DNA of 8,245 nt from DATLFP01 sp035540955 (GCA_035540955.1 DATLFP010000074.1:1-8245); one strand, 5' to 3'. Shown: positions 1 to 5,699, numbered from the stretch's first letter. The notes: a model not told the origin generated them from the sequence alone. Translations and numbers: made by a program.

Positions 1-1
1 C

Positions 2-1087
2 GTGACGGTCGTGCACCTCGTGGCGGGCGCCCGTCCGAACTTCATGAAGGTGGCGCCGCTGCACCGGGTGCTGGCGGCCACCGACTGGGCGACGCCGGTG
101 TTCGTGCACACCGGGCAGCACTACGACGAGTCGATGAGCGACGTGTTCCTCACCGAGCTCGGGCTGCCGGCGCCGGCGGTCCACCTCGAGGTGGGCAGCG
201 GCACCCACGGCGCCCAGACGGCGGCGGTGCTCGCCCGCTACGAGCAGACGCTCCTCGAGCACCGGCCCGACTGGGTGGTGGTGCCGGGCGACGTCAACTC
301 GACGATGGCGGCGACGTTGGCGGCGGTGAAGCTCGGCATCCCCGTCGCCCACCTCGAGGCCGGCCTGCGCAGCGGCGACCGGACGATGCCCGAGGAGATC
401 AACCGGATCGTCACCGACGCCGTCGCCGACCTGCTCTGGACCCCGAGCGCCGACGGCGACGAGCACCTGCTCGCCGAGGGCGTGCCGGCCGAGCGCATCG
501 AGCGCATCGGCAACGTGATGATCGACAGCTTCGAGCACCTGCGCCCCGCCATCGAGGCGGCGGGCGCGGCGGCCGAGCTGGGTCTCGCGCCCCGCGGCTA
601 CGCGCTGGTCACGCTGCACCGGCCCTCGAACGTCGACGACCCGGTCACCCTCCGGCACCTGCTCGACCAGCTGGCGGCGCTGGCCGCCGACCTCGCCGTG
701 GTGTTCACCGTGCACCCGCGCACCGCGGCCCGGCTCGAGGAGTTCGGTCTCGCCGGCGTGCTCGACCACGAGCGGGTGATCCGCCTGCCCCCGGCCCGCT
801 ACGTGCGGTTCCTCAGCCTCGTCACCGACGCCGCCGTCGTCATCACCGACTCGGGCGGCGTGCAGGAGGAGACGACCTACCTCGGCATCCCGTGCGTCAC
901 GCTGCGGACCACGACCGAGCGACCCATCACCGTCACCGCCGGCACCAACCGCCTCGCCGACCCCGCCGACCTGCTGGCCGCCGCCACCGCGGCGATCGCC
1001 GACCGCCCGCCGGCGCCGTCACCGCCGCCGCTGTGGGACGGCCACGCCGCCGAGCGGGCGGCCGCCAGCCTCCGGGCCCGCACCTGA
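2..1087 (+). CDS. wecB: UDP-N-acetylglucosamine 2-epimerase (non-hydrolysing), WecB family
   Basis: The 361-residue protein matches the full length of the bacterial non-hydrolysing epimerases, cytosolic enzymes that interconvert UDP-GlcNAc and UDP-ManNAc for surface glycan synthesis. Visible family signatures: N-terminal Rossmann strand with ARPNFMKVAP (Lys16); GDVNST with Asp97; HLEAGLRSGD (117-126) followed by MPEEINR, carrying Glu131 and Glu132; TLHRPSNVD with His206; VHPRT; and DSGGVQEE (283-290) followed by the TTTERP segment that binds the nucleotide sugar. All expected acidic and His positions are present, so it should be active. Start: GTG at base 2 puts the first beta strand at residue 3, as in the family. 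Only one base lies upstream, so a slightly earlier start and the promoter cannot be judged. It converges on the PIN toxin gene with about 19 bases between stops. The exact substrate (UDP-GlcNAc or a diacetamido-sugar relative, as for WbpI) cannot be settled from sequence. Confidence 0.93.
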   Translation: MTVVHLVAGARPNFMKVAPLHRVLAATDWATPVFVHTGQHYDESMSDVFLTELGLPAPAVHLEVGSGTHGAQTAAVLARYEQTLLEHRPDWVVVPGDVNSTMAATLAAVKLGIPVAHLEAGLRSGDRTMPEEINRIVTDAVADLLWTPSADGDEHLLAEGVPAERIERIGNVMIDSFEHLRPAIEAAGAAAELGLAPRGYALVTLHRPSNVDDPVTLRHLLDQLAALAADLAVVFTVHPRTAARLEEFGLAGVLDHERVIRLPPARYVRFLSLVTDAAVVITDSGGVQEETTYLGIPCVTLRTTTERPITVTAGTNRLADPADLLAAATAAIADRPPAPSPPPLWDGHAAERAAASLRART

Positions 1088-1110
1088 GCCGTTCCGGCGG
1101 TGGGCCTCAG
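1084..1110. terminator. weak inverted repeat between convergent genes
   Basis: CTGAG at 1084-1088 pairs with CTCAG at 1106-1110, and two further C-G pairs are possible with one bulge. Each arm contains the stop codon of one of the two convergent genes. The stem is short and has no T-tract, so a bidirectional terminator role is only a possibility. Confidence 0.2.
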
Positions 1111-1517
1111 CGATCCGGGTGGGGCACGACGACCACGTCGAGTCCGTCGATGCCGGCGAAGCCGTCAGGGTCGCAGGTGTGGACCGGGAGATCGTTCGCC
1201 ATCGCCGTCGCCGCGATCAGTGCGTCGAAGGCGCGGGCGGCGGGCTTGCGGCCGGCCCGGCGGAGCGAGGCAGCCACGCGGCCGAACCGGCGAGCGGCCT
1301 CGGCGTCGAAGGGCAGCGGATCGAACGACGACTCCGCCTGTTGCAGGTGGGCCTGGCGGGCAGCTCGCTCGCCGGAGTCGTCGGTGACCAGCGGTCCGAC
1401 CGACAGCTCGGCCAGCGTCACCGCGGTGATCAGCGGCTCGGCCGGCAGCGTCGAGCGGTCGACGATCCGACCGAGCAGCAGCACGGTGCTCGTGTCGAGC
1501 ACGCCCCGGCCCGCCAC
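1107..1517 (-). CDS. vapC: PIN-domain ribonuclease toxin (VapC family), partner of Phd-type antitoxin
   Basis: A 136-residue PIN-domain protein, the usual size of VapC toxins, which are Mg2+-dependent RNases that cut tRNA, rRNA or mRNA when freed from their antitoxin. The acidic active-site residues are visible in order: Asp8 in VLDTSTVLLL, Glu37 in TLAELSVG, Asp98 in FDALIAATA, and Asp116 in HTCDPDGF near the C-terminus. Start: GTG at 1517 lies one base after the stop of the upstream antitoxin (TGA-C-GTG), implying translational coupling. A second GTG at 1502 would also keep Asp8 but leaves almost nothing before the first strand. The frame is open upstream to 1688, but that part is the out-of-frame shadow of the antitoxin. 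It is third in a same-strand run after the GGDEF and Phd genes. It looks intact. Confidence 0.9.
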   Translation of the reverse strand: MAGRGVLDTSTVLLLGRIVDRSTLPAEPLITAVTLAELSVGPLVTDDSGERAARQAHLQQAESSFDPLPFDAEAARRFGRVAASLRRAGRKPAARAFDALIAATAMANDLPVHTCDPDGFAGIDGLDVVVVPHPDR

Positions 1518-1518
1518 G

Positions 1519-1755
1519 TCAGAGGGTCGGATCGACGGCGGCATCGACGTCGGCGCGGAGGCGCTCGGGCGACACCGGGGGGAGCCGGCGCCAGCGCTCG
1601 AGCAGCACGTCGAGCGCCAAGGGGGGCCGTTGGAGCGGTCCCAGCTCGGCGACGGGCTTGCCGGCCCGGGTGATGACGAGGCGCTCACCCCTGGTGGCCC
1701 GTTCGACGACGTCGCCGCCGTGGTTGCGCAGGTCTCGGATGCTCACCTCTGCCAC
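1519..1755 (-). CDS. Phd/YefM-family antitoxin
   Basis: A 78-residue protein with the Phd/YefM signature: N-terminal EVSIRDLRNHGGDVVERA, then GERLVITRAGKPVAELGPL (about residues 23-41). This fold dimerises and binds operator DNA. The C-terminal tail, roughly residues 42-78 with charged ERWRRLPPVSPERL, would be the flexible segment that masks the toxin. The toxin gene starts one base after its stop, the normal antitoxin-first order. Start: GTG at 1755. No Shine-Dalgarno is present, but a TACCAT -10 box lies seven bases upstream, so the mRNA is probably leaderless and begins at or next to this GTG. A perfect palindrome overlaps that box, fitting the autorepression usual for this family. The pairing of a Phd-type antitoxin with a PIN toxin is common in actinobacteria. 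Confidence 0.88.
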   Translation of the reverse strand: MAEVSIRDLRNHGGDVVERATRGERLVITRAGKPVAELGPLQRPPLALDVLLERWRRLPPVSPERLRADVDAAVDPTL

Positions 1756-1762
1756 GGCACCG

Positions 1763-1768
1763 ATGGTA
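1763..1768 (-). promoter_or_regulatory. -10 box for the phd-vapC pair, probably leaderless
   Basis: On the minus strand TACCAT fits the actinobacterial TANNNT -10 pattern. Seven bases (CGGTGCC) separate it from the GTG start at 1755, so transcription would begin at the start codon. No clear -35 element is seen. Confidence 0.5.
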
Positions 1769-1781
1769 TCACCCGTGATAC
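1766..1781. promoter_or_regulatory. palindromic operator candidate of the phd-vapC pair
   Basis: GTATCAC-CC-GTGATAC is a perfect 7-bp inverted repeat with a 2-base centre. It lies between the GGDEF stop (1785) and the antitoxin start (1755) and overlaps the first bases of the -10 box. Phd-family antitoxins bind short palindromes at their own promoters, so this is the likely autoregulatory site. Its AT content stands out from the GC-rich surroundings. Confidence 0.65.
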
Positions 1782-1784
1782 AGC

Positions 1785-2375
1785 CTACGGCGCGGCGGCC
1801 TGAGCGGCGGCGACGGCTTCGTCGCCGGCGTCGAGCAGGGCGGCGGCGGGGATGCCGCCGCCGGCGGCCACCACGACGGTGACGAGGCGGGGCGGCCGGG
1901 GCAGGCCGACCGAGCGGGTGGTGTAGCCGGCGTCGACGCGGTCCCGCAGCTGATCGGGGGTGGCCGAGCCGATGCACAGGACGGCGAAGTCGTCGTCGCC
2001 GACGCGGGCCTGCACGTCGGTCGAGCGGAACCCGGCGTGCACCGTCTGGGCCACGCACCGGAGGACGGCGTCGCCGGCCTCGGGGCCGTGGGCCTCGCAG
2101 TAGGCGGCGAGCCCGTCGACGTCGATGCGCACGAGCTGCACCTGCTCGGCGGCGTCGGCCGCCCACGCCAGGTAGGGCTCGGCGGCGGCGATGAACCCGG
2201 CCCGGTTCAGGAGCCAGGTGAGGTCGTCGCGGTGCCCGGCCGGCTCGCTGGCCGGCGCCGGTCCGGTCCGGTCCTCGAGCAGGCGGCGCACCCGTTCGGC
2301 CTCGACCGGCGGGAGCCGGTGCAGGGGGTCGGGTCGGCCACGGCGTTCGTCCACTCCCCTCTCATCGGCACGCAC
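1785..2375 (-). CDS. GGDEF-domain protein with degenerate signature (probably not an active diguanylate cyclase)
   Basis: A 196-residue soluble protein. Residues 1-45 are a charged leader without a recognised domain. Residues 50-196 read as one GGDEF domain: DDLTWLLNRAGF (50-61, the usual LTxLxNRxxF entry), RIDVDG (83-88, metal-binding strand), GDAVLRCVA (101-109), then GDDDF (126-130) where active cyclases have GG[DE]EF, and a terminal helix with GDEAVAAAQ in place of AD.AlY.AK. The second Gly is replaced by Asp and the catalytic Glu by Asp, and the FKxxND segment is lost. c-di-GMP synthesis is therefore doubtful, and nucleotide sensing or a relic is more likely. No membrane segment or sensor domain is attached. 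Start: GTG at 2375, preceded by a GGGGGC stretch; an in-frame GTG at 2354 directly after GAGAGGGGA is the alternative. It ends 29 bases before the antitoxin gene on the same strand. Confidence 0.8.
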   Translation of the reverse strand: MRADERGVDERRGRPDPLHRLPPVEAERVRRLLEDRTGPAPASEPAGHRDDLTWLLNRAGFIAAAEPYLAWAADAAEQVQLVRIDVDGLAAYCEAHGPEAGDAVLRCVAQTVHAGFRSTDVQARVGDDDFAVLCIGSATPDQLRDRVDAGYTTRSVGLPRPPRLVTVVVAAGGGIPAAALLDAGDEAVAAAQAAAP

Positions 2376-2416
2376 GCCCCCGGGGCTGAGAACCGATCTG
2401 CCGGTCCCGACGGCGC

Positions 2417-2424
2417 TGTATATT
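2417..2424. promoter_or_regulatory. overlapping divergent -10 boxes for the GGDEF gene and vapBC
   Basis: TATATT at 2419-2424 (+) lies eight bases before the VapB ATG at 2433, the spacing of a leaderless transcript. TATACA at 2422-2417 (-) could serve the GGDEF gene with a leader of roughly 35 bases. The two overlap in the only AT-rich island nearby. Imperfect half-sites TATAT (2419-2423) and ATGTA (2429-2433) with a 5-base gap could be a ribbon-helix-helix operator. No -35 element is recognised. Confidence 0.45.
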
Positions 2425-2432
2425 CATGATGT

Positions 2433-2651
2433 ATGTCAGCGACGAGGACGCAGATCTATCTGACTCCCGAGCAGCGCGACCGCATCGACGCGATCGCAGC
2501 CGCCGAAGGCGTCACGATGGCCGAGGTCATCCGGCGGGCCCTCGACCGCTTCCTCATCGCGGACGCCGACCCCTCCGCGGCGCTCGCCGCGACCTTCGGC
2601 GCCGATCCCCATGCGACGATGCCGGACCGCGACGAGTGGGATCGTGGCTGA
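2433..2651 (+). CDS. vapB: ribbon-helix-helix antitoxin (VapB/CopG-like)
   Basis: A 72-residue protein with a typical ribbon-helix-helix N-terminus: TRTQIYLTPEQRDRIDAIA gives the beta strand and first helix (residues 4-22), then EGVTMAEVIRRALDRFL (25-41) gives the turn and second helix. The acidic tail (about 42-72, ending PDRDEWDRG) is the usual toxin-binding segment. It would dimerise, bind its own promoter and neutralise the VapC encoded next. Start: ATG at 2433, chosen because the ribbon begins at residue 4 and because TATATT lies eight bases upstream with no Shine-Dalgarno, so a leaderless mRNA is likely. ATG codons at 2426 and 2429 do not give this product (2426 is in another frame). 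The stop overlaps the toxin start by eight bases. Third codon positions are less extreme in GC than in neighbouring genes, which hints at acquisition. Confidence 0.87.
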   Translation: MSATRTQIYLTPEQRDRIDAIAAAEGVTMAEVIRRALDRFLIADADPSAALAATFGADPHATMPDRDEWDRG

Positions 2652-2991
2652 CCTCCTCGTCGACACCGACGTCTTCGTCGATCACCTGCGAGGAGCTCGA
2701 GCCCTGCAGCCCGGACGGCATCGAGTCCACTACTCGGTCATCACTCGAGCAGAGCTCTTCGCGGGATCGACAGCCACGGATCTCATCGCCCAGCTGTTGG
2801 GGCCGTTCCGCGAGGTGCCTGTCGACCGTGCGATCGCCGAGCGGGCCGGGCGAATCCGCCGCGAGGCTGGCATCCCGATGCCGGATGCGCTGATCGCGGC
2901 CGCCGCCGTCGAGCACCGGCTCGCCCTCGTCACCCGCAACCGACGTCACTTCGACGACGTCCCCGGTCTCCGCCTGAGGTCCCCGGGGTAG
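2644..2991 (+). CDS. vapC: PIN-domain ribonuclease toxin (VapC)
   Basis: A 115-residue VapC with a complete PIN active site: Asp7 in LLVDTDVFVDHL, Glu37 in ITRAELFAG, Asp81 in MPDALIAAAA, and VTRNRRHF (96-103), which supplies Asn99 at the fourth site, a normal variant. It should cleave a structured RNA when its antitoxin is degraded. Start: GTG at 2644 (reading VADLLVDTD), overlapping the antitoxin stop by eight bases so that translation is coupled. The frame is open further upstream, but that sequence is the shadow of vapB. It converges on the sugar transferase gene with 13 bases between stops. Its sequence differs clearly from the other VapC in the window (different length, fourth motif and antitoxin type), so the two pairs are not a duplication. 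Confidence 0.9.
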   Translation: MADLLVDTDVFVDHLRGARALQPGRHRVHYSVITRAELFAGSTATDLIAQLLGPFREVPVDRAIAERAGRIRREAGIPMPDALIAAAAVEHRLALVTRNRRHFDDVPGLRLRSPG

Positions 2992-3004
2992 CTCGCCCGA
3001 CCCG

Positions 3005-3619
3005 TCAGTCGCCGAGCTCGGGGCGCAGCTCCTCCATGGTGGCGTGGCCCTCGGCGCTGACGCCCCGGCGGGCGAGGACGGCGCCCACGGTGCGGGCGAG
3101 GATGCGCAGGTCGAGCCGGAGCGAGCGGTGGTCGACGTACCAGACGTCGAGGGCCAGGCGCTCCTCCCAGGTGGTGCTGTTGCGCCCGTTCACCTGCGCC
3201 CAGCCGGTGATGCCGGGCCGCACCTCGTGGCGGCGAGCCTCGGTGACGGTGTACCGCGGCAGGTAGTGCACGGGCAGGGGCCGGGGTCCCACGAGCGCCA
3301 TCTCCCCCCGCAGCACGTTCCACAGCTCGGGCAGCTCGTCGAGGCTGGTGGAGCGCAGGAACCGGCCGAACCGGGTGAGGCGCTGCTCGTCGGGCAGGGG
3401 CCGGCCGTCGGGGCCGACGGCGTCGGTCATGGTCCGGAACTTGTGCACCGTGAACGGCACGCCGCCGAGCCCGGCCCGCTGCTGGTGGAACAGCACGGGC
3501 CGCCCGAGGCGCAGCCGCACGGCGACGGCCACCACCGCGGCAACGGGGAGGGCGGCCACGACGGCGACCGGGAGGACGGCGACGTCGAGGACGGACCGGG
3601 AGCGGGAAGGGCGGGCCAT
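3005..3619 (-). CDS. undecaprenyl-phosphate sugar-1-phosphate transferase (small monotopic phosphoglycosyl transferase)
   Basis: At 204 residues this is the short form of the bacterial sugar transferase family (PF02397), like PglC, without the extra N-terminal domain of WcaJ/WbaP. It would transfer a sugar phosphate from a UDP-sugar to undecaprenyl phosphate on the cytoplasmic face, the first membrane step of glycan assembly. Residues 10-34 form one hydrophobic segment with Pro17 and Pro25, fitting a re-entrant helix. Then come HKFRTM (59-64), TRFGRFLRSTSLDELPELWNV (82-102) with the catalytic Asp94-Glu95 pair, GEMALVGPRPLP (105-116), RPGITGWAQVNGR, and DVWYVDHRSLRLDLRIL. All key motifs are intact. 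Start: ATG at 3619, four residues before basic and hydrophobic residues. A CATGAT -10-like box lies 11 bases upstream; no Shine-Dalgarno is seen. The sugar specificity cannot be read. Confidence 0.93.
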   Translation of the reverse strand: MARPSRSRSVLDVAVLPVAVVAALPVAAVVAVAVRLRLGRPVLFHQQRAGLGGVPFTVHKFRTMTDAVGPDGRPLPDEQRLTRFGRFLRSTSLDELPELWNVLRGEMALVGPRPLPVHYLPRYTVTEARRHEVRPGITGWAQVNGRNSTTWEERLALDVWYVDHRSLRLDLRILARTVGAVLARRGVSAEGHATMEELRPELGD

Positions 3620-3651
3620 CGTGGGGGCCGATCATGCCCCGTGGCGCGGAA

Positions 3652-3679
3652 CGGGCGGCGACCCGAAGGCCGCCGCCCG
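3652..3679 (-). terminator. strong hairpin with UUCG loop after the cell-wall-binding gene
   Basis: A 12-bp stem (11 Watson-Crick pairs plus one G-U on the minus-strand transcript) closes a four-base loop that reads TTCG on the minus strand, a highly stable tetraloop. It begins about 30 bases after the stop at 3711 and lies about 30 bases before the sugar transferase start at 3619. There is no T-tract, which is common for GC-rich actinobacterial terminators. Confidence 0.6.
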
Positions 3680-3710
3680 GTTCGAGGAGCCCGAGCCCCT
3701 GCTCCGCGAG

Positions 3711-4742
3711 CTACTGGCCGCGAGCGGCGGCCACCGCGTCGTTCAGGGTGGCGTCGCTCACCGCCGCCGTGCCGCCGAGGGCGTCGACGGTGGCGATGGT
3801 GCCGGCGTTGTCGCTGATGAAGCTGCGGGCGTCGACGCCGAGGGTGCCGGCCGCGGAGATGAGCAGGATCGGTGCGAACAGGTGCCCGCCCCGGGTGCCG
3901 CCGGCGAGGGCGTCGGCGAAGCTGTCGCCGCGGGCGAGCAGCACCCGCTCGGTCGGGTAGCTCAGCTCGCCGCGGGCCACCTCGGCGAGCGCCGCCGCCG
4001 TGGCCTGCCGGCTGGCGCCGGCGACGCGACGCACGGCGATGCCCATGGCCTCGATGGCGTCGACGACGGCGTCGCTCACGGCGGCGGGGCCGCCGGCGAT
4101 GAGCACCTGCTCGATGTCGAGGCTCTCCAGCGCGGCCTGGGCGTGCGCGTTGAGGGCGCCGCCTTCGGTGAGCAGGATCGGCATGCCCTGCGAGGCGCTG
4201 AGCGGCCCGGCCGCCAGCGCGTCGGGGAACGCCTCGCCGGTGGCGACGATGGCGGCCCGGCCGGCGCCGAAGGAGCCGACCGCGTCCTGCGGGAGCAGCT
4301 CGGCGATGCGCCGCGCCGTCTCGTAGCGGTCGTCGCCGGCGAGCCGGTCGACGTCGAAGCCCTCGCTCTCGAGCTGGTCGACGACGCTCTCGTTCACCGC
4401 CGCGGTGCCGCCGAGCACCAGCACGCCCTCGACGTTGAGCGCCCGCAGGGTGTCGGTGAGGTCGGCGGGCAGGCCGTGGGGCTCGGTGAGCAGCAGCGGG
4501 AGCTGTCCGGCGCCCGACAGGTACGACGCCGCCAGGGCGTCGGCGAAGCTGCGGCCGCTGGCGAGGAGGGCGACGGTGGCGCCGTCGGGGAAGGTCTGCT
4601 CGGCGACGACCCGGGCCGTGGAGAACCGGTCGGGCCCGGCGAGGCGGTTGCCGGTGGCGTCGGCGGTGGCCCCGGCGGTGCCGGTGCCGGCCACGAGGGC
4701 AGCAGCGACGAGGGCACCGAGGGCGGTGCGGCGGCGGCTCAT
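3711..4742 (-). CDS. secreted protein of three cell-wall-binding type 2 repeats
   Basis: A 343-residue exported protein. Residues 1-27 form a signal peptide: SRRR, a hydrophobic Ala/Leu/Val core, then GTAGATA. The rest is three repeats of the CW_binding_2 family (PF04122), starting at NRLAGPDRFSTA (32-43), DRLAGDDRYETA (132-143) and RRVAGASRQATA (238-249). Each holds the diagnostic F-A/P-DALA segment (66-71, 172-177 and SFADALAG in the third), PLLLTE or PILLTE, and V-L-GGTAAVN/S. In clostridia such triplets fold together and hold proteins on anionic wall polymers; that function is carried over by homology. No enzymatic domain is fused and the protein ends with the third repeat. Start: ATG at 4742, overlapping the upstream stop as ATGA, so it is translationally coupled to the stalk protein. 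An open frame runs further upstream to 5639, but that part is Arg/His-rich shadow sequence. Confidence 0.9.
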   Translation of the reverse strand: MSRRRTALGALVAAALVAGTGTAGATADATGNRLAGPDRFSTARVVAEQTFPDGATVALLASGRSFADALAASYLSGAGQLPLLLTEPHGLPADLTDTLRALNVEGVLVLGGTAAVNESVVDQLESEGFDVDRLAGDDRYETARRIAELLPQDAVGSFGAGRAAIVATGEAFPDALAAGPLSASQGMPILLTEGGALNAHAQAALESLDIEQVLIAGGPAAVSDAVVDAIEAMGIAVRRVAGASRQATAAALAEVARGELSYPTERVLLARGDSFADALAGGTRGGHLFAPILLISAAGTLGVDARSFISDNAGTIATVDALGGTAAVSDATLNDAVAAARGQ

Positions 4743-5548
4743 CGGGCGACCTTTCGGGTGGCGGGACGGCGGCGGACGGCGATGAGGCTGCCGCCCACGA
4801 GGGCGACGGCGGCGGCGGCGATCAGCGGGCGGGTCGAGTCGTCGGTGCTCGGGCGGGACACCACGAGGCGCTCGCCCTCGATCACGAGGGTGGCGCCGTC
4901 TTCGAGCACGGCAGTCTCGGCCTCGGCCACCTCGGCCTCGGAGAGCGACGCCTGCAGGGCCCGGACCGATGCCGGCACCTCGACGGTGCTGGCCGCCGGC
5001 TGGAAGCTGGCGGGGTCGGCGGCGCTCACGCCGGCGGCGGTGACGACCCGGCGGACGACGATGGGCACGATGATGGTCCGGGAGTTGCCGTTGGCGTCGG
5101 TGCCGACGATGGCCACGAAGTAGACCCCCGGCGGCGTCCCCTCGGGGATGACCACCGAGACCGTCACGGAGCCGTTGGCGTTGAGCGTGGCGGTGACGTG
5201 GGGAACCGGCACGTCGGCGGCGCCGCTGGCGGGGACGAGCACGGCGGCGATCGGCTGCTCGGTGTCGAGGACCGGATCGCCGCTCCGGGGCGGGGCGTTG
5301 ACCGGCACCGTCTCGCCCGGTCGCGGAGTCGGGTTGGACGTGGTGCCCGGCGTCTGGGCCGGCGGCGGCGCGGTCGTGGTCGTCGTGGCCGGGGCGGTGG
5401 TCGTGGTCGGCGGCCTCGTCGTGGTGGTCGTGGGCGCCGTCGTGGTGGTCGGGTCCGGCGGCGGCGTCTGCGCGCTCGCCCCCGTGGCCACCACCAACGC
5501 CAGGAGCACGGTGGCCACCACCGTGCCGGCTGCACGTCTCGTTCGCAT
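4739..5548 (-). CDS. secreted membrane-anchored protein with Thr/Pro-rich stalk
   Basis: A 269-residue protein not recognised as a named family. Residues 1-26 are a clear signal peptide (MRTRR, hydrophobic core, cleavage after ASA). Residues 27-80 are a low-complexity Thr/Pro linker with runs of four or five Thr, likely extended and possibly glycosylated. Residues about 100-166 look like a small beta-sandwich (ATLNANGSVTVSVVIPEG, PGVYFVAIVGTDANGNSRTI), Ig-like in pattern. Residues about 185-235 are acidic and helix-prone. Residues 241-258 form a C-terminal membrane helix followed by RRRPATRKVAR, which is the layout of a sortase substrate, but no LPxTG is present. It is probably anchored by the helix with its body outside. 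Start: ATG at 5548 with AGGGG eight bases upstream. It is the first gene of an ATGA-coupled pair with the cell-wall-binding protein. Confidence 0.8.
   Translation of the reverse strand: MRTRRAAGTVVATVLLALVVATGASAQTPPPDPTTTTAPTTTTTRPPTTTTAPATTTTTAPPPAQTPGTTSNPTPRPGETVPVNAPPRSGDPVLDTEQPIAAVLVPASGAADVPVPHVTATLNANGSVTVSVVIPEGTPPGVYFVAIVGTDANGNSRTIIVPIVVRRVVTAAGVSAADPASFQPAASTVEVPASVRALQASLSEAEVAEAETAVLEDGATLVIEGERLVVSRPSTDDSTRPLIAAAAVALVGGSLIAVRRRPATRKVAR
5351..5470. repeat. low-complexity Thr/Pro-coding tract
   Basis: Minus-strand runs of ACC/ACG (Thr) and CCG/CCC (Pro) codons encode residues 27-66 of the stalk protein. On the plus strand this appears as repeated GTGGTC/GTCGTG units. The repeat is irregular and follows from the protein composition. 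It may be prone to length change. Confidence 0.7.
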
Positions 5549-5556
5549 GATGTCTG

Positions 5557-5561
5557 CCCCT
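5557..5561 (-). promoter_or_regulatory. ribosome binding site of the stalk protein gene
   Basis: AGGGG on the minus strand stands eight bases before the ATG at 5548. It is the only clear Shine-Dalgarno for a first gene in the window and it decides this start over an in-frame ATG at 5590. Confidence 0.7.
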
Positions 5562-5607
5562 GACCTGTTCGACCGTGGCGCGTCGTGCACCCAGCGGGAT
5601 CGCGCCG

Positions 5608-5623
5608 GGACCCCGAGAGGTCC
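5608..5623. promoter_or_regulatory. short inverted repeat in the divergent intergenic region
   Basis: GGACC (5608-5612) and GGTCC (5619-5623) are perfect 5-bp arms six bases apart. They lie in the 151-base gap between the divergent stalk-protein and DUF4012 genes. It could be an operator, but arms this short arise by chance in GC-rich DNA. Confidence 0.2.
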
Positions 5624-5685
5624 GTTCGTAGTGTGCCATGCACGTTGCGTGGCGGAAGCGCGGCGGGGCGAGAAATTTCGTCGCC

Positions 5686-5691
5686 TACCGT
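5686..5691 (+). promoter_or_regulatory. -10 box for the DUF4012 gene, probably leaderless
   Basis: TACCGT fits TANNNT and lies eight bases before the GTG at 5700. The ten bases TACCGTCGGG recur exactly at 8005-8014 before the acyltransferase gene. A second TANNNT match (TAGTGT, 5629-5634) would give a leadered transcript instead. Confidence 0.4.
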
Positions 5692-5699
5692 CGGGGGCC

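Noticed and set aside
1107..2991. The two VapC genes as a tandem duplication
   Set aside because: They differ in length, in the fourth active-site motif (HTCDPD against VTRN), in orientation and in antitoxin family.
3348..5123. 591-codon plus-strand frame opposite the cell-wall-binding and stalk genes
   Set aside because: It crosses two genes and the intergenic hairpin, has no motif, and its composition mirrors the antisense of the real genes.
5351..5470. Repeated GTGGTC/GTCGTG units as a possible repeat array
   Set aside because: Units are irregular, have no spacers, and follow from Thr/Pro codons of the stalk protein; not a CRISPR or regulatory array.
4743..5639. Long open frame joined in frame to the cell-wall-binding gene, suggesting one 642-residue protein
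   Set aside because: The extra part is Arg/His/Gly-rich and lacks any motif, while the overlapping frame at 4739-5548 has a signal peptide, Thr/Pro stalk, beta region and membrane anchor. The ATG at 4742 begins a clean signal peptide.
5148..5699. N-terminal extension of the DUF4012 frame to give 949 residues
   Set aside because: The Val/Gly-rich extension is the antisense of the Thr/Pro stalk codons. A promoter-like box and start lie at 5686-5702, and the divergent gene starts at 5548.
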